Shown: positions 46,280 through 54,233 of the stretch, piece by piece
Position numbering within the stretch: position 1 is the first letter of the stretch
Layout of the letters: every line of letters starts with the position of its first letter
Source of the DNA: UBA6055 sp965214085
GTDB lineage: Bacteria; Chloroflexota; Anaerolineae; Aggregatilineales; Phototrophicaceae
Reading direction: 5' to 3'
Length of the DNA: 64,000 bases
Assembly (NCBI GenBank): GCA_965214085.1
Contig: OZ243937.1
Location: forward strand, 1,860,001 to 1,924,000
The notes under the pieces: model-generated
Seen by the model: the letters and a program-made list of their open reading frames with translations, nothing else
Told to the model about the DNA's origin: nothing
Database searches by the model: none
Position numbers and translations under genes: made by a program

Positions 46280-47446
46280 ATGAAATCTGTGGCAATTATC
46301 GGCGTCGGCATGACGCCGGTTCGGGAACACTGGTCGCTGTCCATCGGTGAGCTGGCAGAAGAAGCCGGGCGTTTGGCACTGGAAGACGCCGGCTTGGCGA
46401 CCGCCGACGCGCTTTACATCGGCAACGCTTATGGCGCGACTTATAATCAGCAGACGCAGTTGGGCAGCCTGATCGCCGGGGGCATGGGCTTGGCTGGCAT
46501 AGAGAGCTTCAGCTGTGAAGCCGGCGATGCCTCCGGCGGCGTCGCCCTGCGCACCGGGTACATAGCCGTGGCGGCGGGCGCGGTGAAAACCGCCCTGGTG
46601 CTTGGCGTCGAGAAAGCCACCGATGTTGTGGGATTGGCCCGCAATACCGCTCGCAGCGTCAGCTTGAACGCCGACTACGAAACAGTAAACGGCGCGACCT
46701 TGACAGCAATGGCGGCTCTGCTGATGCGCCGCTATATGCTGGAACACGCTGTCGAGCTGGCGCAGTTTGAAGGTTTTAGCATCAACGCCCATCGCAACGG
46801 CGCGCGCAACCCCAAAGCCATGTATCGCAATCTGCTGCGACCTGGTTCCTTTGCCAAGGCCCCGATGCTGGCCGAGCCAGTCAGCCTCTTTGACAGCGCG
46901 CCCGACGCCGACGGGGCTGCTGCCCTGGTATTGGTGGCGGCTGACGAAGCTGTCGATATGGCGCCCAAGCCGGTGCTGGTTGCCGGCAGCGCCGTGTCGA
47001 CCGACGCGCTCATGCTGCAAGACCGACGAGATCCGCTTCATTTCGCCGCAGTGCAACGATCGGCGGCTCAGGCACTGGACCAAGCTGGATTGGCGGCCGG
47101 CGACCTCGACCTACTGGAACTCCACGATGGCTATACGATAGTAACCGCCCTGGCGCTTGAGGCGATGGGATTAAGCGAAAGAGGCAGCGGCTGGGCTTGG
47201 GCGCAAGCTGACGGTGAACAGATTTCCCTGGGCGGCGAATTGCCCTTGTCTACTTTTGGCGGCTTGAAGAGTCGCGGCAATCCCAGTGGGGCGACCGGCG
47301 TTTATCAGGCTGTAGAAGCGGCGCTGCAACTGCGCGGCGAGGCCGGCGAAAATCAGGTCTCCGGCGCGGAAACGGCGCTGGCGCAAAACCTTGGCGGCTT
47401 GGGATCTACCGCTGTCACACACGTTTTAAGCGCGATACCGGACTAA
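46280..47446 (+). CDS. Acetyl-CoA acetyltransferase, archaeal-type thiolase
   Basis: This thiolase of 388 residues supplies acetoacetyl-CoA to HMG-CoA synthase. The Cys nucleophile is in FSCEAGDASGGVALR and the catalytic His in LHDGYTIVTALALE. The C-terminal motif reads GGLKSRGNPSGATG; most relatives have His in GHPxGATG, and Asn here is unusual. The start at 46280 is 3 bp after the synthase stop. Gene order (synthase, thiolase, DUF35) is the same as in many archaea. Confidence 0.88.
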   Translation: MKSVAIIGVGMTPVREHWSLSIGELAEEAGRLALEDAGLATADALYIGNAYGATYNQQTQLGSLIAGGMGLAGIESFSCEAGDASGGVALRTGYIAVAAGAVKTALVLGVEKATDVVGLARNTARSVSLNADYETVNGATLTAMAALLMRRYMLEHAVELAQFEGFSINAHRNGARNPKAMYRNLLRPGSFAKAPMLAEPVSLFDSAPDADGAAALVLVAADEAVDMAPKPVLVAGSAVSTDALMLQDRRDPLHFAAVQRSAAQALDQAGLAAGDLDLLELHDGYTIVTALALEAMGLSERGSGWAWAQADGEQISLGGELPLSTFGGLKSRGNPSGATGVYQAVEAALQLRGEAGENQVSGAETALAQNLGGLGSTAVTHVLSAIPD

Positions 47447-47555
47447 GCTGATAGGCTCTGCAACTGTCAAGTCCTATCAAGATAGCTTCTGATAGCTCCG
47501 CATTCCTAGACTGAGAGTAGTGTGGCTAAGCGAATCAAGGGTGAGGAGCAGACCG

Positions 47556-47717
47556 ATGCAGGTTGCGAAGTATTGGCGAAACAAGAAACTGCGCTATCGG
47601 CTTGAAGGACTGGCGCGTCACCAAGCGCGCGCGCTTGTAAAGCCCGGCGCCGACATAGCTCCCGAGAAAAATGGTCGCAAGCCGCTCAAACGCGAACCGG
47701 CTAGGCTGCCGCAGTGA
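47556..47717 (+). CDS. Small protein resembling a DUF35 N-terminus without its zinc ribbon, 53 aa
   Basis: MQVAKYWRNKKLRYRLEG matches the first helix of DUF35 proteins, which normally continues into a four-cysteine zinc ribbon. Here no cysteine follows; the rest is basic and Ala/Pro-rich. GAGGAG lies seven bases ahead of ATG 47556, so it is probably translated. Its stop overlaps the GTG of the next gene by four bases. Either the usual protein has been split and its ribbon lost, or the region is shifted by a sequence error. Confidence 0.6.
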   Translation: MQVAKYWRNKKLRYRLEGLARHQARALVKPGADIAPEKNGRKPLKREPARLPQ

Positions 47718-48031
47718 CTGTCAAGCGCGGTGAAGGCAGCCCTTTGGTCAAGCGCCACGGCGATGAGTCGCAGGCAATTCGGGGCGAAGTGTACAGCTAT
47801 ACGGTCGTGCAGGATCCCCCGCAGGGTTTTGAAGCGCAGGCGCCCTATTACCTGGCGCTTGTTCGTGTTGACGGTGCCGATCTGATTACGGGGCAACTGA
47901 CCGATGTTGACGCCGGCCTGCAAATCGGCGACCGGGTGGAAATGGTGACGCGCAAATTAACCACGGATGGCGCTCGCGGCATCATCGTCTACGGCTACAA
48001 GTTTCGTCCGCTTATCCGCAAATTAAATTAA
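47714..48031 (+). CDS. DUF35 OB-fold protein (thiolase / HMG-CoA synthase partner)
   Basis: The 105-residue protein contains the DUF35 OB fold: RGEVYSYTVVQDPPQGFEA, then GQLTDVDAGLQIGDRVEMV, ending IIVYGYKFRPLIRKLN. In archaea DUF35 proteins hold thiolase and HMG-CoA synthase together around a shared CoA tunnel. GTG 47714 overlaps the preceding small gene's stop; that frame closes upstream at a TAG (47702-47704). The usual zinc-ribbon half is not in this protein. Confidence 0.8.
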   Translation: MTVKRGEGSPLVKRHGDESQAIRGEVYSYTVVQDPPQGFEAQAPYYLALVRVDGADLITGQLTDVDAGLQIGDRVEMVTRKLTTDGARGIIVYGYKFRPLIRKLN

Positions 48032-48540
48032 CGCTCCGCATATATGCCCTTCGCATAATTCAATTGCAGAAGTAAAACCAAGTTAGTCATGCGAAAAAGA
48101 TAACCTTGTAAGGCTTGTCCGATACTGTGACTCAGTTGCCGCTCGCTCGGTTTAGGCGAATACTCGACATCTTTGCCACCGAGTACACCGAGTTTGATAG
48201 AGTACACAGAGGAAAGGCATCACTTTTAGACCACAGACAAAATCGGGGAACGTGTGGATCATCCTTTACTCGACCATCCGCCATATTTCCCGGAATCTCT
48301 CTGTGCACTCATATTTACTCTGTGCCCTCGGTGGCAAAAGTGTCGTGAATCCCTACAAGCGCGGCGATCGCTCCGCCCAAACGTACCGTCATCGGATTTT
48401 TGAGTAGAGGACAAGCCTTGTAGGGGCGACCAATCTGGTCGCCCGCTTCCGCTGCGACTCGTGGTTTCGGACTGTCGCCCCTACAGATCGTTGCTTTGTC
48501 AAAATTCGCAGGACTAACTTGGAACTACTGAGAACCACAA
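48032..48540. other. Intergenic repeat remnants between the DUF35 and ABC-ATPase genes
   Basis: The 568-bp gap has no credible gene. It contains sequences of the dispersed type: CACCGAGTACACCGAG near 48178, CACAGAGG, a palindrome TAGGGGCGACC, AATCT, GGTCGCCC near 48422-48444, and a half-copy GTCGCCCCTACAGATCGTTG near 48473. No A or B terminal repeat with a matching partner was found, so these are best seen as old fragments. Confidence 0.5.
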
Positions 48541-48570
48541 AAAAAGAGCCACAACAAGGTGGCTCTTTTT
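48541..48570. terminator. Bidirectional terminator after the ABC-ATPase gene
   Basis: AAAAAGAGCCAC (48541-48552), loop AACAAG and GTGGCTCTTTTT (48559-48570): a perfect 12-bp inverted repeat with A and T runs on both sides, so it can end transcripts from either strand. It is 30 bp past the stop of the minus-strand gene. Confidence 0.85.
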
Positions 48571-48599
48571 GTATTCATTTCTGCTCGGATACAAGCCAA

Positions 48600-49727
48600 T
48601 TACATGCCTGCCTTGATCTTCGTCTCGTACGCCAGCGACTGCTCGGTGTTGGAATCGAATATGTGCATGTTATCGAGATTGAAGGTAACGCCCATCTCGT
48701 GGCCGACCGAGGCGGCCGTACGCGGATCGGTGCGCGCGATGAAGTTCTTGCCACCAGCCTCCAGATAAATGATGACCTCGTTGCCCATCTGCTCCACGAC
48801 TTCGACCTGGGTCGAGAGGTTCGCCGGGATGATGCCCTGCGGCAAGAAGTTCGTGTCATGGATGTCTTCGGGGCGGATGCCGCAAATGACTTCCATCCCC
48901 GCGTGGCTGCGGAAGGAATCGGTTTTGCTCTCGGGCACAGGCAGTGTAAAGGCGCCGGTGTCTACCACCAGGGAATCACCGTCTGTCTTGAGAATCGCGT
49001 CAAAGAAGTTCATAGACGGGCTGCCGATGAAACCAGCGACGAAGACATTATGCGGGTTATGGTACAAGTTGAAGGGCGAATCAATCTGCTGCAGCTCGCC
49101 TTCATTGAGCACACAAATGCGCGTTCCCATCGTCATCGCCTCGACCTGGTCATGGGTCACGTAAATGAAGGTCGTCTCCAGCCGCTGATGCAAGCGACTG
49201 ATGAAGGAACGCGCTTCTACGCGCAACTTGGCATCGAGATTGGAGAGCGGCTCATCCATGAGGAAGACGGCCGGTTCACGGACGATGGCGCGGCCAACAG
49301 CCACGCGCTGACGCTGACCGCCGGACAACTGCCTGGGCCGGCGATCCAACAAGTGACCGATGCCCAATTCGTTGGCAGCCTCATTCACACGCTCATCAAT
49401 GACTTTTTTCGGCGTCTTGCGCAGCTTGAGACCGAATGCCATGTTATCATAGACGGTCATATGCGGATACAAGGCGTAACTCTGGAACACCATGGCCACA
49501 TCGCGGTCTTTCGGCGCGACATTATTGACCACGCGATCACCGATCAGGATTTCGCCCTCGGTAATCTCTTCCAAGCCGGCCAACATCCGCAAACTGGTGG
49601 ACTTGCCGCAGCCGGACGGCCCGACGAAGACCAGAAACTCCTTGTCTTGGACTTCAATGTTCAGGTCGGATACAACGCGTAGATCACCGAAATCCTTTGA
49701 AACATGATTAAAAGTGACACCAGCCAC
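48600..49727 (-). CDS. Sugar ABC transporter ATPase (MalK/UgpC/MsmX type)
   Basis: The 375-residue ATPase drives carbohydrate importers. Walker A is GPSGCGKST, the signature LSGGQRQRVAVGRA, Walker B VFLMDEPLSNLD, and a C-terminal OB/TOBE region (CGIRPEDIHDTNFLPQG) follows. GTG 49727 is chosen because GGAGG lies five to six bases ahead; ATG 49739 contains that site and is the alternative. There are no permease or binding-protein genes beside it, which suggests a shared ATPase serving several importers, as MsmX does in Bacillus. This last point is inference. Confidence 0.9.
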   Translation of the reverse strand: MAGVTFNHVSKDFGDLRVVSDLNIEVQDKEFLVFVGPSGCGKSTSLRMLAGLEEITEGEILIGDRVVNNVAPKDRDVAMVFQSYALYPHMTVYDNMAFGLKLRKTPKKVIDERVNEAANELGIGHLLDRRPRQLSGGQRQRVAVGRAIVREPAVFLMDEPLSNLDAKLRVEARSFISRLHQRLETTFIYVTHDQVEAMTMGTRICVLNEGELQQIDSPFNLYHNPHNVFVAGFIGSPSMNFFDAILKTDGDSLVVDTGAFTLPVPESKTDSFRSHAGMEVICGIRPEDIHDTNFLPQGIIPANLSTQVEVVEQMGNEVIIYLEAGGKNFIARTDPRTAASVGHEMGVTFNLDNMHIFDSNTEQSLAYETKIKAGM

Positions 49728-49915
49728 GAGAACCTCCATTCGAATCTTCTGATTTACGAAAAGATTGGTAATTCTGCACAAATACCTTACTTGACAGCAA
49801 GATACTTTTATAGTGGTCATTATATCGTCTATTTTGGAAATTGCAAAGAATTCGTCGCGATGATGTAGAATCCATTATGGGCGCTACCGCGGATGCTTTA
49901 GTGGACAGGGACCTT

Positions 49916-51142
49916 ATGCCAGACAATCCAAATGCGGAGATCATCGCCATCGGCACTGAGTTGCTCTTGGGGGAGATTACGGATACCAATTCCGTCTTTC
50001 TGGCCCGGCAATTGCGCGACATCGGCGTCAATGTATTTTTCATGACGACCGTGGGCGACAACCTGGGGCGGATAGCCGATGCCATTTCTGACGCTTTGAA
50101 TCGCGCCGAAATTGTCATTACCACCGGCGGCTTGGGTCCAACAGTGGATGATATGACGCGGCAAGCGGTGGCGGACGCGGTTGGCCTTCCCCTTGAATTT
50201 CATCAGTCGCTCTACGACACGATCGCGGAACGATTCCGCGGTTTCGGCTCTAAGATGACCAAGAACAACCGCCAGCAGGCCTATCTGCCCGCGGGCGCCA
50301 GGCTGATTGAGAACCCAGTCGGCACCGCGCCCTCATTCGTCGTGGAATCGGACCGCGGCGTTGTGATTAGCGTGCCCGGCGTGCCGCGCGAAATGAAATA
50401 TCTTATCACGGAGACAGTCGTTCCTTACCTTCTCAAGCGCTATGAGTTGGGCGTTATCGTAGCGCGCATCCTGCGAACGGCGGGCATCGGCGAAAGCTCG
50501 CTTGACGACCAAATCGGCAGTGATATTCTGAGCGAAACCAACCCCAGCGTTGGGCTGGCCGCGCATCACGGCAGCGTTGATATTCGCATCACAGCCAAGG
50601 CCGACAGCAAAGCCAAGGCCGCGCGCTTGCTGGACAGCATGCAGGGCAGGCTGGAATCACAGGTTGGCGAGCATATCTTTGGCGTTGACGAGGCGACGCT
50701 GGAAGATGTCGTCTGGCAGCATGTTCAGGGGCGCCAGCTGCGCGTGCATGTGACCGAGGCCGGCTTACCCGGCGTTGTCAGCGCTAGCTGGAAGGACGCA
50801 TCCGAGCTTTTGACGGCGACAAATTACGACAGCCCGCAGCAAGCCTTCGAGCATTTTGCGGTTGATGCGGCTGAGGTTTCCCTACGAGCGTTCGCCACTG
50901 ATATTGCGCAGCGCATTCGCGGCAGCCGCGGCGTCGATGCCAGCGTTGTCGTCCTGAGTTACCCCGATCTAGCTGAAAATGCCGATGTCGAGCAGGGCAG
51001 CGCGATTGCGATTGCTACCGCTTGGGATTTGCGCTACCGCGTTTACGGATTTGGGGCGCGATCGCCATTGGCGCGCGAATGGCTATCGCGCTGGGGGCTG
51101 GCGAACCTCTGGAAAATGCTGCGAGAAAGTTCCGACGAATAG
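49916..51142 (+). CDS. cinA: CinA family protein with divergent C-terminal domain
   Basis: The N-terminal 170 residues are a molybdopterin-binding-like domain (AEIIAIGTELLLGEITDTNS, TTGGLGPTVDDMTRQA), which in CinA hydrolyses ADP-ribose. The middle region fits full-length CinA. The C-terminal domain should be an NMN deamidase with an ESCTGG motif, but here the equivalent part (VHVTEAGLPGVVSASWKD) lacks it. Deamidase activity is therefore doubtful. ATG 49916 has AGGGA five bases ahead. It is divergent from the ABC ATPase gene. Confidence 0.85.
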   Translation: MPDNPNAEIIAIGTELLLGEITDTNSVFLARQLRDIGVNVFFMTTVGDNLGRIADAISDALNRAEIVITTGGLGPTVDDMTRQAVADAVGLPLEFHQSLYDTIAERFRGFGSKMTKNNRQQAYLPAGARLIENPVGTAPSFVVESDRGVVISVPGVPREMKYLITETVVPYLLKRYELGVIVARILRTAGIGESSLDDQIGSDILSETNPSVGLAAHHGSVDIRITAKADSKAKAARLLDSMQGRLESQVGEHIFGVDEATLEDVVWQHVQGRQLRVHVTEAGLPGVVSASWKDASELLTATNYDSPQQAFEHFAVDAAEVSLRAFATDIAQRIRGSRGVDASVVVLSYPDLAENADVEQGSAIAIATAWDLRYRVYGFGARSPLAREWLSRWGLANLWKMLRESSDE

Positions 51143-51151
51143 CAGGCTGAC

Positions 51152-52951
51152 TTATTCGTCCAGGCTGAGCAGCGCCATAAACGCTTCTTGAGGGACTTCC
51201 ACGGACCCGATCATTTTCATGCGCTTCTTGCCCTTTTTCTGCTTCTCGAGCAATTTTTTCTTGCGCGTTACATCGCCGCCATAGCATTTTGCCAGCACAT
51301 CTTTGCGCATTGCTTTCACGTTGGCGCGCGAAATGACGCGTTTGCCGACAGCCGCCTGAACCGGCACGACGAACATCTGCCGCGGAATCAGCGTCTTGAG
51401 CCGGCTCACCAGGCGTTGACCGCGATGGTAGGCGTCGTCGCGATGGCAGATCATGGCGAGGGCGTCAACGCGGTCTTGGTTTACCAGCACTTCGACCTTG
51501 ACCAGATCACCGGCGCGATACTCAGCAAACTGGTAGTCGAGGCTGGCGTAACCTTGCGTCACGCTTTTGAGTTTGTCGTAAAAGTCGATGATGATCTCGG
51601 ACAGCGGAATATCGAAGTGGAGAATCACGCGCGTCGCATCAAGATACTCGGTGGTGTCGTAAATGCCGCGTTTCTTGATCGCAAGCTCCATCACGGCCCC
51701 GATGTGCTTCTGCGGAACGTAAATCTGAATTTTCATCCAGGGCTCGTGAATCTCTTCTATGGCGCCTTCATCCGGCAGCAGGGCCGGGCTGTCGATTAAC
51801 TGGGATTCGCCGTCGCGCTTTAATACGCGGTACTCGACGCTGGGCGCCGTCGCCAGAATATCAAGATCGTATTCGCGTTCCAGGCGCTCCTGGATGATCT
51901 CCATGTGGAACAGGCCCAGAAAGCCCACGCGGAAACCGAAATTGAGCGCTTGCGAGGTCTCGGGCTGGTAGGTGACAGAGGCGTCGTTGAGCTGCAGTTT
52001 TTCCAGGGCGTCGCGCAAGTCGCCGTAATCTTCGTTATTGGTGGGATAGATGCCGGCGAAGACCATGGGCTTGGCTTGCTCGTAGCCGGGCAGGGGACGC
52101 TCGGCGCCGCCCCGGGCCAGCGTGATGGTATCGCCGACTCGGCACTCGCGCACGGTTTTTAAGCCGGTGGCGATATAACCGACTTCGCCGGCTTTTAAGC
52201 TGTCCACTGTACGCATCACCGGATCAAAGACGCCGATTTCAACGGGCTCGAATCGGGCGCCGGTGGCGAATAGCTTGAGCAGGTCGCGCCGATTGACACC
52301 CCCATCGACAACCCGCACATAGGCGATTACGCCCTTGTACGAGTCATAGTGAGAATCAAATACAAGCGCGCGCAGGCTCTCCTGCGTATTGGTGGCCGGC
52401 GGTGGCACTTCCGCGATAATCGTCTCCAGCAGATCGACTACGCCGATGCCATTCTTGGCGGAGATACGGGGCAGCTCGTCGCCGGAGGGTCCCAGCAATT
52501 CTTCCACTTCGCGCGCGACTTCATCGGGCTGCGCGGCCGGCAAGTCGATTTTGTTGATGACAGGCAGGATCTCAAGGTCCTGCTCAAGCGCCAGGTAGAC
52601 GTTTGACAGCGTCTGCGCCTCGATGCCCTGGCTAGCGTCCACGACCAGGACCGCGCCTTCACAGGCCTGCAGCGCGCGGCTCACCTCATAGGTGAAGTCT
52701 ACGTGGCCGGGCGTGTCGATCAAGTTGATGGTGTACTGGATGCCGTCGCCCCCGGTGTACAGCATGCGGACGGCGGAGGCTTTGATGGTAACGCCGCGTT
52801 CGCGCTCCAGCGCCATGCTGTCGAGTAGCTGTTCTTGCATATCGCGCTCGCTTACAGTCTGCGTCAATTCCAGCAGACGATCAGCCAGCGTGCTCTTGCC
52901 GTGATCGACATGGGCGATAATGCAAAAGTTTCGGATATGCTCGATTGTCAT
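51152..52951 (-). CDS. lepA: Elongation factor 4 (LepA)
   Basis: This ribosome-binding GTPase (599 residues) back-translocates stalled ribosomes. The G1 motif is AHVDHGKST, then DTPGHVDF and NKIDLP. The C-terminal LepA-specific domain holds the segment GKRVISRANVKAMRKDVLAK, followed by CYGGDVTRKKKLL. The stop is 9 bp from the cinA stop in tail-to-tail orientation. Confidence 0.97.
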   Translation of the reverse strand: MTIEHIRNFCIIAHVDHGKSTLADRLLELTQTVSERDMQEQLLDSMALERERGVTIKASAVRMLYTGGDGIQYTINLIDTPGHVDFTYEVSRALQACEGAVLVVDASQGIEAQTLSNVYLALEQDLEILPVINKIDLPAAQPDEVAREVEELLGPSGDELPRISAKNGIGVVDLLETIIAEVPPPATNTQESLRALVFDSHYDSYKGVIAYVRVVDGGVNRRDLLKLFATGARFEPVEIGVFDPVMRTVDSLKAGEVGYIATGLKTVRECRVGDTITLARGGAERPLPGYEQAKPMVFAGIYPTNNEDYGDLRDALEKLQLNDASVTYQPETSQALNFGFRVGFLGLFHMEIIQERLEREYDLDILATAPSVEYRVLKRDGESQLIDSPALLPDEGAIEEIHEPWMKIQIYVPQKHIGAVMELAIKKRGIYDTTEYLDATRVILHFDIPLSEIIIDFYDKLKSVTQGYASLDYQFAEYRAGDLVKVEVLVNQDRVDALAMICHRDDAYHRGQRLVSRLKTLIPRQMFVVPVQAAVGKRVISRANVKAMRKDVLAKCYGGDVTRKKKLLEKQKKGKKRMKMIGSVEVPQEAFMALLSLDE

Positions 52952-53030
52952 CTGGGCGCCAGTGTCTGCGGTGCAGTCATCCCATTATGAAGCATGACAG
53001 GGACTTGGAGTAGGGCAAGCTAGGCCGGCG

Positions 53031-53394
53031 CAGAGCAATCGCATCAATTGATTCTAACCAAAGTCGCTCGCAAGTCACGACTCGGCTCACACAAAATATG
53101 AAATCCAATGCTGCGTGCGTACGGGCGAGCCGGTGGCTCCCCCCTACATATTTCGACAGGGTTCGGCAGGTTTCATAAAATAAGAGACCACAAAGGGTCG
53201 AGTAGACACTGACCGCAAGCACAGAAATTTGGGGTTCGGACAACTATACGAAGCACTTGGCGGGTAGGTATATGGAAAGTATCACCGAAAAAACAGCGAC
53301 AATTTCTCGTGGAAAAAAATTGTGCTTTCATTTTTTTCTCTGTGGTCTCTGTGGTCTCTGTGGTCTCTGTGGTCTCTGTGTTTGATTTTCCCGT
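53031..53394 (-). mobile_element. Degraded B-family remnant
   Basis: The left end GAGCAATCGCATCAATTG matches the B terminal repeat with one change, but the right end is only faintly recognisable (TTTGAT followed by TTTCCC). A short palindrome-like GGGCGAGCCGGTGGCTCCCCC lies at about 53127, in two halves. Between lepA and tlyA (458 bp) no gene is seen. Confidence 0.45.
53338..53381 (+). repeat. 9-bp tandem repeat CTCTGTGGT
   Basis: Four perfect units (53338-53373) and a fifth nearly complete one. The unit is a variant of the CACAGAG-type sequences found in the other intergenic repeats of the window. Confidence 0.85.
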
Positions 53395-53409
53395 CGAATC
53401 TGCGCCATT

Positions 53410-54231
53410 TCACTGACTATCGCTTTGACGCGAATGCTCTGATGCCGGCGCCGCGAATAGCGCGTCAATCTTGCTGGATACGCGCGCGGTGTCGATGGGG
53501 GCTTTTGCCAGCCGCAGCCAGAGCAAGTACTCGACATTGCCTTTGGCGCCTGTGATGGGCGAGGCGATGACATCGGCGCTGACCATGCCCTGCGCTGCAG
53601 CAGATTCAACCACGTCTTGCAGCGCCCGACGCCGAAGTTGAGGGCTGCGCACGATGCCGCCCTTGCCGACCTCGCCTTTGCCAACCTCAAACTGCGGTTT
53701 CACCAGCGCGATGATGTCAGCTTCGGAGGCTATCCAACGTTTTACCGCTGGCAGTATCAAACGGACAGAGATGAAAGAGACATCAATTGCCACCAGGGAA
53801 GGGCGCTCCGGCAGCGAATCGAGATGGCGAGCGTTTGTGCCCTCCAGCAGGCGGACGCGCTTATCAATGCGCAAGCGATAATCCAGGATGCCGCTGCCAA
53901 CATCAATGGCGTAGACGCTGGCTGCCCCGTGCTGCAGCAGGCAGTCAGTAAAACCGCCGGTACTCGCGCCGACATCAGCGCAGACCGCGCCAGCCGCGTC
54001 GACGGGAAATGCCGCCAGCGCCGCTTCCAGCTTAAGCCCGCCGCGCCCGACATAGCGGGGTTTGGCTTTCAGCCGGACATCAGCGTCATGGCGCACCATG
54101 CTGCCGGGCTTGTCAACCAGTCTGCCATCGACTGTGACTTCGCCGGCCATAATTTGGGCGGCCGCCTTGCTACGAGAGCTTACGCACATTCTCTCCACCA
54201 GCAAGAGGTCAAGGCGCAACTTGCGGACCAC
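53410..54231 (-). CDS. tlyA: TlyA-family rRNA 2'-O-methyltransferase
   Basis: An S4 RNA-binding domain (LRLDLLLVERMCVSSRSKAA) is followed by an FtsJ/RrmJ-type methyltransferase with the SAM-binding block GAVCADVGASTGGFTDCLL and the Lys in ALVKPQFEVGKGE. TlyA proteins methylate cytidines in 16S and 23S rRNA; the old hemolysin name is misleading. The protein has 273 residues. It is the last gene of a four-gene minus-strand operon, with a 2-bp gap to the preceding one. Confidence 0.93.
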   Translation of the reverse strand: MVRKLRLDLLLVERMCVSSRSKAAAQIMAGEVTVDGRLVDKPGSMVRHDADVRLKAKPRYVGRGGLKLEAALAAFPVDAAGAVCADVGASTGGFTDCLLQHGAASVYAIDVGSGILDYRLRIDKRVRLLEGTNARHLDSLPERPSLVAIDVSFISVRLILPAVKRWIASEADIIALVKPQFEVGKGEVGKGGIVRSPQLRRRALQDVVESAAAQGMVSADVIASPITGAKGNVEYLLWLRLAKAPIDTARVSSKIDALFAAPASEHSRQSDSQ

Positions 54232-54233
54232 TT

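Noticed and set aside
48115..48348. 77-codon frame in the gap after the DUF35 gene
   Set aside because: It reads through CACAGAG/CACCGAG-type repeat fragments and has no homology that I recognise.
48519..49682. Plus-strand frame of 387 codons opposite the ABC ATPase gene
   Set aside because: The minus strand has intact Walker A, signature and Walker B motifs; the opposite frame has no recognisable feature.
53338..53381. Possible CRISPR-like array from the 9-bp repeats
   Set aside because: The units are contiguous with no spacers and no cas genes are present.
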